In this document: positions 46,646 to 61,700 of the stretch, piece after piece | Layout: every line of letters starts with the position of its first letter | Position numbering within the stretch: the first letter of the stretch is position 1 | Notes under the pieces: model-generated | Database searches by the model: none | Seen by the model: only the letters and a program-made list of their open reading frames with translations | Told to the model about the DNA's origin: nothing | NCBI GenBank assembly: GCA_013397075.1 | Contig: VWZS01007432.1 | Span: 1,349,565-1,413,564 of the forward strand | Source: Rhabdornis inornatus | Lineage: Eukaryota; Chordata; Aves; Passeriformes; Rhabdornithidae | Direction of reading: 5' to 3' | DNA: 64,000 bases | Program-made: the position numbers and the translations under genes

Positions 46646-46750
46646 GGAGATGCAGTGGTTGTACAGGTTGTGCTGCTGCCAGAGCACCCGAGGAGATGCA
46701 GTGGTTGTACACACGTTGTATGACTTCCAGAGCGCCCGAGGAGATGCAGT
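46646..46750. repeat. 47-bp tandem repeat, about 2.2 copies
   Basis: Units start GGAGATGCAGT at 46646, 46692 and 46740 (46 bases, 48 bases and a partial copy) and end CCAGAGC(A/G)CCCGA. Several CpGs are kept, which is unusual in this AT-rich flank and suggests recent origin or lack of methylation. The repeat is not of a known family. Confidence 0.85.
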
Positions 46751-49550
46751 GCCGATCGTGCATGTGTGCTTGTTTTGGTGCAAAGTCCGGTGGCTCCTGA
46801 AGGGGAGCTCAAAGCTAAGCTGATTTGGGTTTTTCTGGTTTTAGCTGAGGCAATTAAAGGGAAAGTACAGGTTGCTGATGTTTGCGGAGCTGGCAGCATG
46901 TGACAGTAGGGTATTTGCTGGGTGGTAGTGGTGCTGTGTGTCCACACCAGTGCATTTCCCAGAGCTCATCTAATCACAAATTTGCAGTTCTCCAGGATCC
47001 TTAATGCAAGCAGTTTCTTTCTCTTGTACAGCTTGTACTTATCTCCCTCAGAAGAAGGGCAAGTATTTCTGTCAAGTAAAATAATGCTGTCAAGTAAAAA
47101 TGTTGAGTTTGGGTGCTTTGGGTGTGTAAATGTGAGACTTAGTCAAAGCAATTAGCTGAGTAACCATTCAGCTTCAATTGTTTTCCTACCCAGTTTCCAG
47201 GCTGTGACTAACACCCGCTGTGATACACACCCAACCTTTTCCAGCGCTCACAACAGATACACCGAGCCTCAGCCACAGCTGCCTTGGGATGGGCAATAAC
47301 ACAGTTCATTTTGGGGCTCTCTGCTCTGTCATTGCACATCTATAAGTCAGACTTCAAAACAAAAGCACATATAATGGTGCTGATGCTTTGTAGGTACCAG
47401 TTTTTCATTTAAACTTTGACTGTGTACATTCTTGTTCAAGTACTTCTCACTGCTCTTCACACTGACCAGCTTTGCTATGTGAAAAGGAGCTGCTCATAAC
47501 TAAGTCCTAGACAGGGTTTTAAAAGCAAGACTGTACTTCTAAAAGTGTTTAAAGTGTTTGATAAAATAATTTGTAAACAAGATGTTTAAAAACATAGAAG
47601 AGGGAGGTCAGATAAGACTTGGAAACACGTTGCTATAAAACAGATTAACAAGCTCATAATTGGCTAGAAATTGAGGCTCGTCCCAGGCCAGCAAAAGAAA
47701 GGCTACAGTTTTCTGATCCTGTGGCCTCAGAAACATCCCGACATCCAGTACCACCTTATTTGTCCTCATGCCATGCTGCACCACTCCTCAATCTTCCCAA
47801 TTCCAGCTATTCACAGGGCTATGCTGTGAACCAGATCAGGGAACCTGTTCCACTGAAAAATAATAGAAAATAGCAGCAGAAAATAAAAATAATTTCATTA
47901 TCTACTTCATGGCATGTGCCTCACATCTGGGAGGAGCACTTGCTGAATTCCTGCCATCTGCACTGCCCTGGAAATCAGCCTGGCATAAAACCCTGGTCCA
48001 GCCTGACCAAGGACATGGAAAAGTTAACTGTGGCAGGGAACCTGAGGGATAAGGAAATAGAGGGAAGGGCTTTTTTCAGTGGCTATAGGGAACCCTGGGA
48101 AAGGAGGTGATTTTCAGCTGGATCATGAGCAGCAAAGTCAGAGGATATCTGTTGGAGTGCAGGCAAGTCTGGCTTGTTTGGACGTAAGGAATGTAAGCAG
48201 CAGCAGGAGCCTTCATGGGGAAGGACGTCATTGCAGCAACACAAAAGCATCAACTGCTAACACTGTATTTATCCAAACCGTAAAGGACAATTTTAAATAA
48301 GAAGAGGTTTCAAAGCTGTGTTTAGCTGGAAGATCTGTGTGGGAGAGGGGTGGATACCTTTGGACTTTGTTAATAATTAAGTGGAGGAGTGTGTTAAAGC
48401 CTATGGAATGGACAGCATGGTAGTAAAAATACCATGACTCATTGAAGCTGGAGGTTAGCAAACAGTCCCAAGTAAACAAAATTGCACATGACAGATCTTT
48501 GTGTAGCAAGACCCATCTTTTTTTAGTGAAACCGAGCCTGAAATGCTTCATTTGCTTCTGAAAACCTCATGACCTTGTGGAAACGATTTGATGCTGAACC
48601 TGCAAGAACTAGAAATTGTGTTCAGAACTACATGAAAATCCAGCATGTTTTCTAAGCTATACATTTGCAATATTCAGCATATTTTCCAAACACTTTTTTC
48701 CTCCTAATAATCCCTGAGCTAATGTCTTTCCAGTTACAAAATCAAAAATGTGAAGGAACTAGTATCATCTATTATAATTTCATTCACTCCAAATGCAGCA
48801 AGAGCCAGAAGAAAAATCTGGATATTTGGTTTAAAAGAAGCAAGAGCAAGAACTTCTCTAAGGAGCAGCCTGTGAAGTCTGCTTTTCTGTGTGCTGGTGT
48901 TATCAGATCAGATGTTTAGTTTTTAATTTAGTTATTTCACAGGTCTTCCCCCATTAAAAAAAAAAAAGGTATTATCTTTTGCATATCTTAATATAATTCT
49001 CTTCCTTTCTCCCTTTTTACCTCCTGCTTATGTCTTGAGGTACATTTGGCTCTAGAATCTGGCAGACAAAATCCATAACGTTTGAATGTAGAGCAGCAAA
49101 TACACCAAAGCTGGTCTCTTGCCAGCTGCCTGCCTCTCAGGGTGCACACATACTGGTTGTCTGGCTTTGCCCTTTCTACAGCTGTAGCTGGAGACCCCAA
49201 AAATTCCCAAGCCACTGAGAAATGCTGACAACAGGACAGGCAGATCACTGATGCCATTCGGGGAGCCTCCGAGAACAAGAAGCATCATACAAGAGTGGTT
49301 AATTAGAGCTATATCATAGAGTTTTGCACCCATTTTGAATTGCTACCTGACAGCAGTTGCTCTGATTACCTAATTTTTCTGTGTGCAACTCTGCAAATAT
49401 TTGTTAGAGAACAAAATATTAGCTGTTTATCCTGGGGTTCAGCATTACAAATGTTTGTTTAATGTCCAGGCCGGGATTTTCAAATGTTTCTGATATCTCA
49501 GTATACCTCCAATTAATTTCTATTTAATCTGGAAAGAAAAAAGATCTTGT
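46751..49550. other. Intergenic
   Basis: Ordinary AT-rich sequence. Nothing recognised as a gene, RNA or mobile element. Confidence 0.7.
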
Positions 49551-49790
49551 CAATATACCTGCCCTGTACATCTCGTTCATGTTTACATTCTGGGAGTTTG
49601 CCCTTTGGAGCTGTGCAGAAGGTAAAATGCCCTGTCACTGTCCCGCATGTCACCAGGTTTGTCACGGCACTTGGAGACGCACGGAAAGCCTCAGATGCCC
49701 CGCACAGAGCGAGGTCCCCGTGGCACTGCAGGCGGGGAAGGCAAGGCACTGTTATGCTATCACAGGGTAAGTGAGGTTAGACGGACCGAG
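49551..49790 (+). other. CpG-containing patch with strong donor, possible non-coding exon
   Basis: About 200 bases with raised GC and several CpGs end at ACAGG|GTAAGTGAG (exon end 49766), a near-perfect plus-strand 5' splice site. This would fit a first exon of a long non-coding RNA, but no matching acceptor exon or coding sequence was identified. Confidence 0.25.
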
Positions 49791-52700
49791 GGTGTGAGTG
49801 TGCTGACATCACCTAATTACTTGGCAGTGCAATTACAGGAGCTGTCTCTCCACTCAGATTTTACAGTTAGATTAGCTATTACCTATGACTGTGCTTCAGC
49901 ACGAGCTGTAAGTAAAAACAAATCCTCCTTCCTTCCCCTTTTTTTTGTTTTTCTTTGACCCAGTAAAACTCTAATTACAACACAAAGTGAAAAAATATCT
50001 TTCATTTTCTTATCAAGGGCAATGCCATAGGCCAGACTAGAAACTGAGTCAGGAAGAAATCCTCAAAGCCAGGTGTCACAGGTGTCACACAACTGCACTT
50101 CACGGTGTTCTGGCAGCAGAGGAGCCTTTTGGGGTAATATTATTATAGCACTGCTGAAAATGGAAAACCACATTCCCTCCTCCTACCCCTTCTTTCAGGC
50201 ACAGGCTTCACCATTTACTTTCTTTGGGTTTTAATATTCTTGGCATTTTTCAACCCCCCAAAAGACTGGCTAGTTGTCTGTAGGTTAGGGACTTGCCTCA
50301 GCTGGGAGCCACAGAACACCAGAGCAGGCACAATGGTGAGGAGAGGACACCAGGAGAGGGCAGAAGGAAGAGGACCTTCCCCCTTGCAGCTGTAAGGTGT
50401 TACATCAGTTCACTTGTTTGTTAAACCACACCTTGGAAGAAGGTGGTAAAGGCCATATCCACTTTCTTTAGATATTAAAAAACAGATCAAAGAGTGGTTG
50501 AAATCAATGGTAGGTTGTTTGGTTTCCCATTGCACCAGTATTAGTTTTATTTCTCTCTTCTTTCCCCCATCTTCAAACCCCTTGATGGGGCCAGTGTCCC
50601 TCTTCACAAGCATACACTGTCCTTGTCTGCTCTCTTTGTATCAGTCCTTCAAGCCCTATTTCTTTTGCAAACTTTGTTTTTCCAATTGGCCAACTCTTCA
50701 TTGAGTACTTTTAACATAATTATACTAAATTCTTGCTCCTGTTTACCTGACTATTCAGTTATTTGGGGCTAAATCTTACCATTTTTCTCAATTTTGTAAA
50801 GTGCTGTTTGCTTATACATAGCTAAAGATCTTAAGACATTTTAGCACCTTTCATTTGCTCTTAAAGAAAAGACTCAAGTCAGTCATTATCCCACTATCAA
50901 TCCCATGAATTATATGCAGAAAAATACGATTTATTACATAAATAAAAGTGAACTAGACATTAAAAAATCAGAGTGGAATATTGGTATCAAAATGTACTTA
51001 ATCCAGACCCAGTGAATCTTTGATTAAAAATAAAATACAATGCTGATTTTTTTCTCCATAAACTCTGTAAATCCTTGGAGAGCCCAAGAGGAAAAACCAA
51101 CCATTTTTGTTGTTTTTTCTGTCTCTAGCTCTTACATTAGTTTTTCACTCCAGAAATAAAAACTTTACAGCTGGTATGTATATTACACTAATGATGCTTT
51201 GATTTAGAACTACAACTAACAGATGTTAAATTAATCTAGTCAGATTTGAATTACCTTTGAGACCTGGCTACAGCGTTTGCTTCTGGAAGGTATGCACATT
51301 TTATTTGTACCCATGATTTGTCAAAGTCAGGCTGTCTTTGGAAAAATGATGATTTCATGTTTTTCTCAGATATCCACTCATGTCCATAAATTTGAAAGAT
51401 GTGTATTGTGCTATCGTAGAATGTACTTTGAAGTCAGTTTTAGATTTGGTTGCTAATCTGGTGGCCCTGCTTTTCTCTTCTGTAAACAGAGATAAATAGT
51501 TTCCAGTGGGCCAGAATCCAGCAAAGCTCTTCACTAAATAGCCTCTAGGTAGAGTTACTTCGGAGTGAAAGGACAAACCTTACATTAGAAGAAAAGGTTG
51601 ATAATGGAAATGCCTAATGCTTCCTGCAATATGTGCAGTTTTCTGTATTCGGATAGTTGATCTGGACACTGCTCCAGCCAGAACAGCAGGTTGTACCCAG
51701 TGCAGTCTGTACCTGATACAAGGTTTCTGATAAGCTCCTGGATATCAAAAAGATTATTGAACAAATATGTTTGATACAGTATGCTACTATTTTATATTGT
51801 TTTTCCATTCCTCATCACAAATCATGATAGGACTAGTAGAAATTAGGTTATTCAATTCTAAGGCTTTGCTGCTCCAAGAGAATAAAATTGTACTTTAAAA
51901 AAAATACTCATGTGCCTCAGGAAAAAAAAAACCACCTTTATTCCCTGAATTAATCACTTGGAGCAATGTGCTAAGTATACTGAGCTGTTCTTTTTGTGGA
52001 ACACGAGGATCAAGCCTTTGTTCTTGGCAGCCACATCCTTCATGCCGTGCATACTGGAACCCACCGCTGTTATTTTTCATTCCTCACGGAGAGCAAAGTG
52101 CTCTGCAGCAAAAAAAAGGGGCAGCTCCTCCCGGAGGGTCTTGTGCTACAGCAGCAGCAAACTCCCAGGGAGACCCTGAGGACACACAGGTCACAATAAA
52201 GGTCACAGTGAAGGCCTGATGTGGCATCTCCGTTCTGTAAATGCTGCGCTGGACTTGGCACCTTCATCAACTTTTATGGGTGGTGCTCAGATTGAGGCTC
52301 AGGAGTGGGAAGCTGGTATTAAAATAAGGAAAATAATGGACTGCTGAGATGTGCCAGATGCAGAGACATTGGGGAGGAAAGAAACGGAGGCCTTTTTTGT
52401 ACTTTTTGTAGTTTTTTGTACTTTTTTGACAGTGAAGAACTCTGAGTGGAGCCAGGAAGCAGGATGGCTATTGACATTTCCACCCTCTTGTCTCTATCAG
52501 TACCCCGCACCCTGTCTACCCCACACCTCGTGAGTAGGTTTTACCTATTTTTGAGGGATGCTGTGAGAGGATAATGTGCTTATTTTTGCCTTGCCAGAGT
52601 CACTGGTATAGAAGAGAGACACAGCCAGAAAGTTATTTTATAAAACCCTAACAAACAGCAAAATTGCATTCTTGCTTTCCTCTTGTATCACCACAAAAAG

Positions 52701-55700
52701 TATAAGTGGTTAACAGCAAGTCTGCAGCTGTAGTGTTAGTTCTTGGTACTTGGAGGTCAGTTCTCCTGCACACCACACAAACCAGTCACGTTATCCCTTT
52801 GTCAAGGATAGATGCATGCACGTATTCCTTGTATATATTCACCTTTGACTGATGTGCCTCCAAACACTTGGGCCAGAACTTACAGAGAGATGAAGGCAGC
52901 AGCAGAGAACACCTTGCTGCATGCTAACTCTTCCAGCATTAAATGGATTTAAAAAGCACTGTTTTTCAGAAAAGAAAGGACTCATAACCACCAGCAGTGG
53001 CTTAGCTTTACAAAGTGAAGTCACCCAGTGTTAACCAAGTTATTCTTCCTATTTGTCAGCAGGCACAGAAACCTTGCAGGGGTCCACCCAGAACTGTGCA
53101 GGCCCTGTAGAGTCATCAGATTTGGTAAGAATTTGGCTGTGCAGAAAAAAGCTGCAAACATGAGTGCAGATCTTTTGCCCTCAAATTAGTGGAAGTTGGA
53201 TGTAACAGGTGATCTTTTAGATTGAGCTTTTAACACCCAAGATACATACATGACTTCTCTGCAAAATGAAGATGAATGCCTACTTACTGAATTTATTTTC
53301 ACATTTGCTTGCTAGAACCAGTCTCTCTCATTTAAAAATATTTCTCTTTGCATTTGTCTTATGGCATTACAAGAACACAAATAGGTGATTTCTCATGAAC
53401 TATTTCTTTTTTTTTTAATCCTTATAAAACTTTGTCTCTACAAATAGCAAAGAATACCCCCTGGAAATTATTTAAGCCTAAAATTTAAATATTTGCTGTT
53501 TAAATTTCCCTCTGGTTTAAAAGAAAAGCTGTAGTCCCTCTTCTGAGCAGACAAAACACAAGGCAACGTAGTCATCAAAGCCACTAAACAAACCTAAATC
53601 CAGTTTTAGCAAACCATAGAGTAGCAGTTTAAAGTACTCTGGGAGTAGTTTCATATTACCAGCAGCTGGTTTAAAATAGCAACACGACCATTGTGCCATC
53701 CTCTAAAATAATGTTTTTATCATAACAAAAATATTTGCCTGGAGTAAATGGACATTGAGTAACTGTGGACTTCTATACCAGTGATTGCACTGTGTAAAAA
53801 CAAGGTGGAGAGAATAGAAAACACCTGAGACAAAACCATTTGTACCCTTTTCCATATTGCTGCTTAGAACAGTAGCCACTCACCCTTTGAACGAAGATAA
53901 AAATACTTACTTCTACTACCAAAAAACCCCGAAGCCCACCCTCCCAAACCAAAATAAACATAGTTCTTCCTTATTCCTAATGTGTATGACTGGTACTTCA
54001 AGCTTTTTACTCTTAGATTATTTTGTTTATCCAGTTTTTGATAAAGTTAAATCTCCCAAAAAATTTGGAATTTATGTGCTTTGAGGTTTTCGGTGATGAC
54101 ATTTTATACCACCTCTCACCCTGTTACAGTTCTAAGTCTATTGCACTTAAGGTCCCCTGCAACTTGGCATGGAGGCACAGATTAAATAACAAATTCAAAT
54201 TAGTTCAAAATTCAAATTCAGATTTCAAACCTGGAAAAAGTTTTGAAAACACAGCAATGCCAATGAATAAAAGACTGTGTTCTGGGACATATTTAATGAT
54301 TGCTGCTACCATCACAGAAATCTCTGTAAGAGAATTTGCTGCACTCAGAGGCAGTGAAGGAAGGAACAGGCTTTGAAAATCATCTCAGTGCAGTTTACAC
54401 AAGACATTCTGCATGTCAGGTGAAATACCTTGTAAAGTGAAGTTGGACACTCTCCAGGTTTCTCTGTGGAGATGTCTCGAGTAAAAACTGACAAAACCAA
54501 AAGTTTAAAGTGCTGGAGTGTCAGTGATGCTTGGGGCTGATCAGGGTTGCATCCACATAGCCTAGAGCTCTTTCTTTCCTACTGAATGGTTTCTGACAGA
54601 AGACTGAACCCAAGTATATAACTGAAGAAAGGAAGGACAGCAGATGATTTTTTATCTCTTCTACAGAAAGCAAAATACCTGGTCTTGCTTGGATCTGTGG
54701 AACAGGGGCATGTCATGGGAACACCTTTGTGAAAGAGAAGGATTAGGGGGAAGTTTCCTTCCTTGTGCTGAGCTGAGTTTGGGCCTTTCAGAAGCACCAT
54801 GAATGAGCTGGAGTTTCCGGACCTGTGTTTTCAGGAGACTGTAACTGCTGCTTGCTGAATACACTTGCACATGCCTCTGGCCTGTGGATCCATCCCCATT
54901 AACTCATTCAATGTGTCTCCTTTTGGAGATGTGGAGTTGGGAGGCTTAAGCGGGGGTCTCTGATATCACTGCCCTGTGACATGAAATTAAATTCTCCTTA
55001 GTTAATCTAAATAACACCTCATTTTAAGCAATTAAGTTCTTGTTTTTTCTTAGGCTCTTGCTCAGGAAATCATCATGATCCTCCATAAAATACATAAGCA
55101 TTGATGAAATGGGCCTACATTTGGACTTGGAATGATTGCTCTACTTGTGTTAGCTTGTATGACTGTTCACTGCATTCACTGGGAAAGACCCAACCCAATG
55201 AACTTTTACATTTGTGTTTTTACACAAGGCAACCATATTGACTATGTAGTTACTAAAGAGCTTGAGAGCAAGTTGGAAAAATTAATAGAACTATTCCTAG
55301 CCATACACACATTGCATGTGTACCAGGAAACAAGCCAAACCTGATTTCCCAAGCATTTTGTGCGATGGGAACTGAAGCTGGCCATGTCCTCTCCCCCAGT
55401 TCCTTTAGCTCCGTGTCCTTTGTTTTCAGCCCTAGACTGAACATCTTCCAGCATCCTTCTTTTGGGGGCAAAGTAGCTGATTTGCCCCCATGCACATGCT
55501 GCCTGTCCCACTGGCACTCACTTTTGCAGAGACCAAATAATTGGGCACACAAACAGTAATTGAGTGAGGAGAATAATCATTACTGGTAAAAATTACAGTA
55601 AAACCTGCCCTATACCATTCCAAACCTACATGCACTAACCATTAATTTCATCACCATTACTGATAGTTTCTCTATTGGTTTTGGTGCAGCTCCTGAATCA

Positions 55701-58700
55701 ATGAATGTTTTCTTTGCCTGTTGGGAAATCCCGTCTTTGTACTGCAGATTTCTCACATGAAATCGTAACTAGATTTTAGATGTTCTGATTTGTGAAGAGC
55801 ACATAAACGTGGTGTAAATTCGCAGTTCATCCTTGCTCTGATTTCTGATTTGTCTTCAGGCAGGTTAATTTCTAACCGAGCAGCACGAGAGGTGATCGAT
55901 GGCAGAGGAGAGTGATAAACACCTGACCTCTAGTGGCAGCTGTCCGGGCTTGGTGGGAAGGGAGAGAGCTGGAAATGTGAGGGAAAAAGGGATTATAGAG
56001 TAAACTGGAACTGTGGAGCCTGAACTTCCATTAGCTGCTTTGTCAGTTTTTGTTTAATTATCTTTTCTACTGAAATCTCAGTTCAGAATCCAGGGTATTT
56101 CTCTTTATGAAACTTTTCTTCATGTTTATCGCTATGTTTAAGAAGTGTGTGCACAGTCTTCCAAAATATCCTAATAGGTTTTATATATTCATATAGACAG
56201 TTTTTGCTAATTTTGTCACTTTGGTTGTTTTCCCCCCCATGCACACACAATTATTCAAGAAGCCCATTTGAATCCTCATTAGACTTCATTCCTGCTTCTC
56301 ATTGACATAGAACATTTCCCCAGTGAAAATACATACTTCACTATCAGCACTCTGGACATCAAAGATTTCCTTCCTATTGGGCTAAAAATACAGCAGCTAT
56401 TCCATAAACAAAGGTCATAACCTTGCTAATCAAGTGGTTAACCCAAATATTAAATCCCCTCATGGAGAAAAAACAGCCTTGTTTTTAACCCCTGTAGGAT
56501 TAAATTTCAAAGTGCTGATTTACACAAAATTTCTCCTAAGCAAAAAACCATTGTCTGGAAGCTGTGGTTAAACCTACTTTTCACTACAGCTGTGTGAGGC
56601 CTTCAGACCACCATTACAGCCTGTTAATGTGAAGTGGCAAAGCTGTGGGAGGACTGGAGCAATGGCATCATTATTTTCCAGTTGGAGTTAGAGTAACTCA
56701 CGCTTATTTCCTGAAGTTAGAGTGAAAATGAAGCTATGTATGACTCAAAGAATTCTGTACATTATAAACAAGTCAATATAGCTAGCTATATGAAGAGATG
56801 ATTTCAGAAAAAAAAAAAATAAAAAAAGCTGTGCTAGTACTTTAGCCTATTTAAATGATCACATTAATTGGGGCATGGTGGGGCAAACTTGGGGTTTCCT
56901 TATGGTCGACAAGTGCTGACTTGAGAAGGGCATAGAAACAGTGCTATGCTGTTTAATTTTAATGTTTCTCATCGTTATGTCAAAAAATCTTATGTTTAAG
57001 CCATTTATGTGTTTTCTATTTTATGAAAAAAAATTAGTATATTTTTCATCTAGTAGCCTCTGAGAATCTGCTCTCTGTTGAGACTAGTTCAAAATCTCTG
57101 TCCTTACCTTCAAGGTGCTCTGGCACAAGCCCAAGACACCCAATGGCTTGTCCTGCACAGATGTCAATGTGCATTAGCAAAAAAATATGTGAATTTAATG
57201 TGAGTATAACTTGAGCATACATAATTTCTCTATGGACACTCATTTAGGAGTCAGCTGGCCATAATTACCTTAATTCACGCTCAAAATGAATTAAACTGAA
57301 GTGAACTAATGGTTTATCAACATGGGAGAGACACTGTACAATAAGCTTGGTATAAATTCACAATTCATCAGCTGCTGTGCTCTGACTTCCCTTGTGGAAA
57401 TGCAATGTGCCCTCCAGGTGCCTTTGTATGAGGTAACTTAATTTTTTTAGGGGGGAAAAAGGCTATATATGGAAGTGTGGGCTGATTGATGGCAGGTGCA
57501 GATGTGATTGGATTTCAATGGTGCTACACTGGAGAAAAGGTCAGCATACATCATCTGTGCAGTTGAAGTTTCTCTGCCATTTTGGGACGACAATGGCACT
57601 TTCTATGCTATGGGGTCTGTTTTGAACTGCAGAAAGCCAAACAGCATTTTTGATGTTTCCATAGCAGAGGAACAGCCAATTAGTACCAAGTACCTGGTGT
57701 ACCATCGACTCATATTTTTATTCGCTATTCAGAAAATCACCATGGAGGAGTGCAGAGAAGCCCTAGCCATTTCTGAATGAAAACAGCCAAAAGCAGCTAC
57801 ATACTAAAATTTACACTATTACCCAGCTTGGTTTAACTTTACTGAGTATCTTGGTATTAATTTCCCCCGAAATGATTTCCCACCTTTCTTTATTCACTAG
57901 ATTTAACAGCATTTTCTAGCATTTTGTTAGCATAAGCAAAGCAGTAAGAAATATGGAGAAATATCCCTACTTGCAGTACTCCTTTAAATGTAACCAGCAT
58001 CGTCAGGCAGTCTGTGACATTATTATCCAGTTAGGAAAACATCCCTGGCCCCATTCATTCAGCCGTTCCTGCTCATTTTTCCAGGCACAGAACGTCTGTG
58101 CCGTAGCAGGCCTTGTCAGATTTGGAGCCCTTCCAGTACCTGATGAGCATATTAACAGTGCTCCCATTCATGGCCCAGAGCCTGCCAGCTCCATCTAATT
58201 TTAGGGAAGTTGCTATTTATAGTCAGATGGCTGTGCTCGCTCTGGTGAAAGCCTCGCCACTGCTGGGCGTGGGGGGGAATTTTATATTTTTGTGCTGTTT
58301 TAGTTGGCACACGCAAAGTTCATGGTTGTAATTTACCCAAGTCCAAAATACTCTGCCATCCTCCCCAAGGAGCAGCGATGCTCTCTGTGAGGATTTATAC
58401 CAGGAACACTGTGGCACTGTTGGCTGCCTGGTTCTCATCCAGCCACGTGCTGGCTGTGTCCAGGCACAGGTGACACAGAAGTCAGACAACAGTACAGAAT
58501 CACAATATTTGCTAAATTACTACTTGCAGAAGGGTTTCAAGGTCCAAAGGGTGGGAGAGAGGGGGAGAATGTGGGCCCAAATCTCTCTGTGGTGTAACTC
58601 CTGTAGTACAGGTCAACTGAAGTGAATTCCTTTTGCCTTGTTTCCAAAGAGTACATTAATAGCAGTAGTAACAATACCCACCTTTGCACCACAGCATTTT

Positions 58701-61700
58701 GTCAGAATTTATTCACTAACTTTGAAGGTAGTGTTAAATGCCAAGAAAAGCTACAGGGAAGAGATTGCCAATGTAGACTTGGTGGTCAAATTTACTAAAA
58801 TAGGCTGTTACGACTTAAGCATTGCATTAGCATACCAAGAACTAACACTACACTGTGTATATATGTACAGGTGTGTGTGTATGGAAAACTGAGAGAGCTG
58901 AGAGGAAATCAGCATTACAGTTTATTTTCTCTAGCAGAAAAACAGCCACATAAAACATGAGAACTCCAAAATGATTTCATTTAGAAATACATTGTTCAAA
59001 TCATATATATAGTCTAGTGCTGTAAAAGTGTATAATGCCCCTAGGGAAAACATAAGCTGACCTCTTCCTGTTCAAAAGATACTTCATTATGTCTTTAAGT
59101 AATTGATAATTTGTTCCCAGTTTTATTGGTATGACAGGATGGTGGTTGAAAAACTAAATTCACTTTTTGTAAATTGAAATTTGGGTTCAGCTCATGTTAG
59201 ATTTTCAAAACGAATCCTGTCCTTGGTAGAGGAAGATTTGAGTCATAGAATTTCAGTGAGATTGTTGTGTTTTAGCTTTAAAACACCCAAAGTTGATCAT
59301 GTCTACTCTTGTTTGTATCTATACAGGCCTCTGGTATGGGTAATACCCATTTCCTAGATTTGTAGGAGGTTCTTGCAGGGGTTGTTTGCTCTCCTTCTGA
59401 TGTTGTAACTTGCTGGCATAGAATACATGTTCTGCTCATCCCTCATTCTTGCTGCTATAGACAGGAAGACTTAGAAGCTGGAACAGATACAACTGTGAGA
59501 ATAAAAAAATAGTCCTTGTACTCATCAATCTTAATTGCATTCTGGTTCCTAACTAATTTGTGTATCACAACAAGAAAGGCACATTGAACCAGCAGAGATT
59601 CTGGTTCAGCTGAAATTCATATTCAGCTTGGCTGGGATTCTGCTGAGGCAGAGCTGAACTGGAACTGAACCAGAAAAGCAGCTGAAGAAAGAAATAATGG
59701 CGTAATTCTGTGGCTAATGTGGTCCACAGGACAAAAAGTATTCTTTTCTCTATTAATTTGTAGCTGACTGCTGTATGTGATAAAGCCCATGCCCCATGGT
59801 CCAGAGGCCATGGGTTGGCAGAGGACTGTCATTTCTCTGACATTCAGAGCCAGAAGTGTGTTTTAGCTGCACAGTAAGTAATGTCAGTACGTGTTCTTCT
59901 CTTGCCCTCCTCTCCAGCTGAAAACAGATGTTCCAGGAAAACAAGGGGTTCAGATGTTACTGCAGATACAAACTGTAGTGCTGCCTTATGAGAATCACAG
60001 GTAAAGCTGTAACACAGCTCTGAAAGGACTCTAGATGAACAAATATTTATACTGGTTGGAGCAGGAGTTTAAGTCAATGAGGATGTGCCTTGTATGTTAC
60101 TGGCAAGGTAACACTGAGCAATCCTTGCAGCTGCAGGAGTAATTGGGGTTTTTTAGGGATGTAAAATGAGGTGGTGTGAGTCCAGAGAGGTTTGAGCTTC
60201 CTGTCACCCAAACCCTGCAGGGTGGGTGGAGCACACACATGTGTCCCACTGAAAGACACAGCAATGATGACATCCCACCTGCATCTCAAAACACTACAGG
60301 GACCAGGGGAGGCAGCCCTTGAGCCAGGTGCCCACTCCACAGGTTTTTCCTTGTGCACTCAGGCCAAAGGGGCATTGCCTCACAGACAGATTTCCAAACA
60401 CTTTGATTCAGCCACTTCTGAGAACCTCCTCCATGCACAGCTTTTCACAAAAAACCGACCACAACTTGAGAGACGACTCCTTCCTGCACAGGCTGTCAAA
60501 TCTCCCTCCTTGCACTAAATCAGCCTTTCTTGGTTGCCTGTCTTGTGTGGCTTTATGTTGTCTATTAAGAAAATTAATTATACTGTCCTTTTTGTTTGCA
60601 TTTTACATATCTTTGCAGCCTTCCCAGGAAAAACTGACATGTTATTGCACTTCAATAAATTGTACTTTCTTCCACGTGTTCTTGTGACCCATAGAGACAC
60701 TGTGCTGTTTTTCATTGTTATATTCAGGCCCAATGTGGTTTCTCTCCAAAAGTACCTCCAGTGAAACCTAAAACATCATCACCTGTTGCTCTGCACTATA
60801 TAAGGGAGAATAAAAAACTGTACATGGAGACCAACCCCAGAAGCTTCTCCTGCCACCACCTGGTGGGTTGGGGCTGGGTTTTGCAAGCACAGAAACTCAA
60901 TGTCTCCATCCTTCTTCCTGGGTTTTTCTGGCACTGGTACTCCTACTCATCCCAGCCATTTTAGAGCATTGATGAGTTAAATCACAGCAACTTTGTGGAA
61001 TGATTTTGAATTAATCAGCCAGTATAAAATTAGTGGCTTTTCATATACCAGAGGTAATTGAAGAGTTGGTGAATTTTCCTTTATGGAGAACATCTGACTG
61101 GTAGCAAGGCAGGGATTATAACTTCAAGGAAGGCTTTTGCTTATATGGTGAAATAAGACATTTTCCTCTACAGCTAATATTTGCCTTTTTTAGCTATTCT
61201 GAGGTAAAGCAATTGCTTCCATCTTTCCTATCCCCACTCCAACTCTTTATGTTTGAGGTGTACTGTAGTTTATTGTTCTCAAAGCAAGAGCATCAAGATC
61301 ATTCTTCAGTCTTGACCGATGCTGTGCCCCTGGAAAATTTAGACATTTATAGTAATGGCCTTCCACTCTTATGGCAGCAATTTTGGGGTCTATAAGCACT
61401 GACATGTGTATCCAAAGTAAAAGAAAATTTGAAATACTGGAATCATCTGTGTCTCCATGTCAAGGAATCTTGACAGCTTTTAATTTCCTTTTGCAAGTTC
61501 TTTGCTGCTGCAGTTTCTCTCTGTCATTATGAGCCAAAGCAGTTGAGTTGTTTTGTACTTCCTTGATGCTTAGGACATTTCTGATCAGTGGCAGCCAGCT
61601 GGCCAGTGGCTTTACCTATCCATCTCGTATTTCTGAACATTACAGCTGGGCTTCCTAATTTGCCCAGACACTGTAGCTGCCCCAGAGGTTTTATCTCCTC

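Noticed and set aside
57508..57780. 90-codon plus-strand frame in the upstream flank
   Set aside because: The sequence looked protein-like at first, but no family was recognised and no splice or promoter context supports it.
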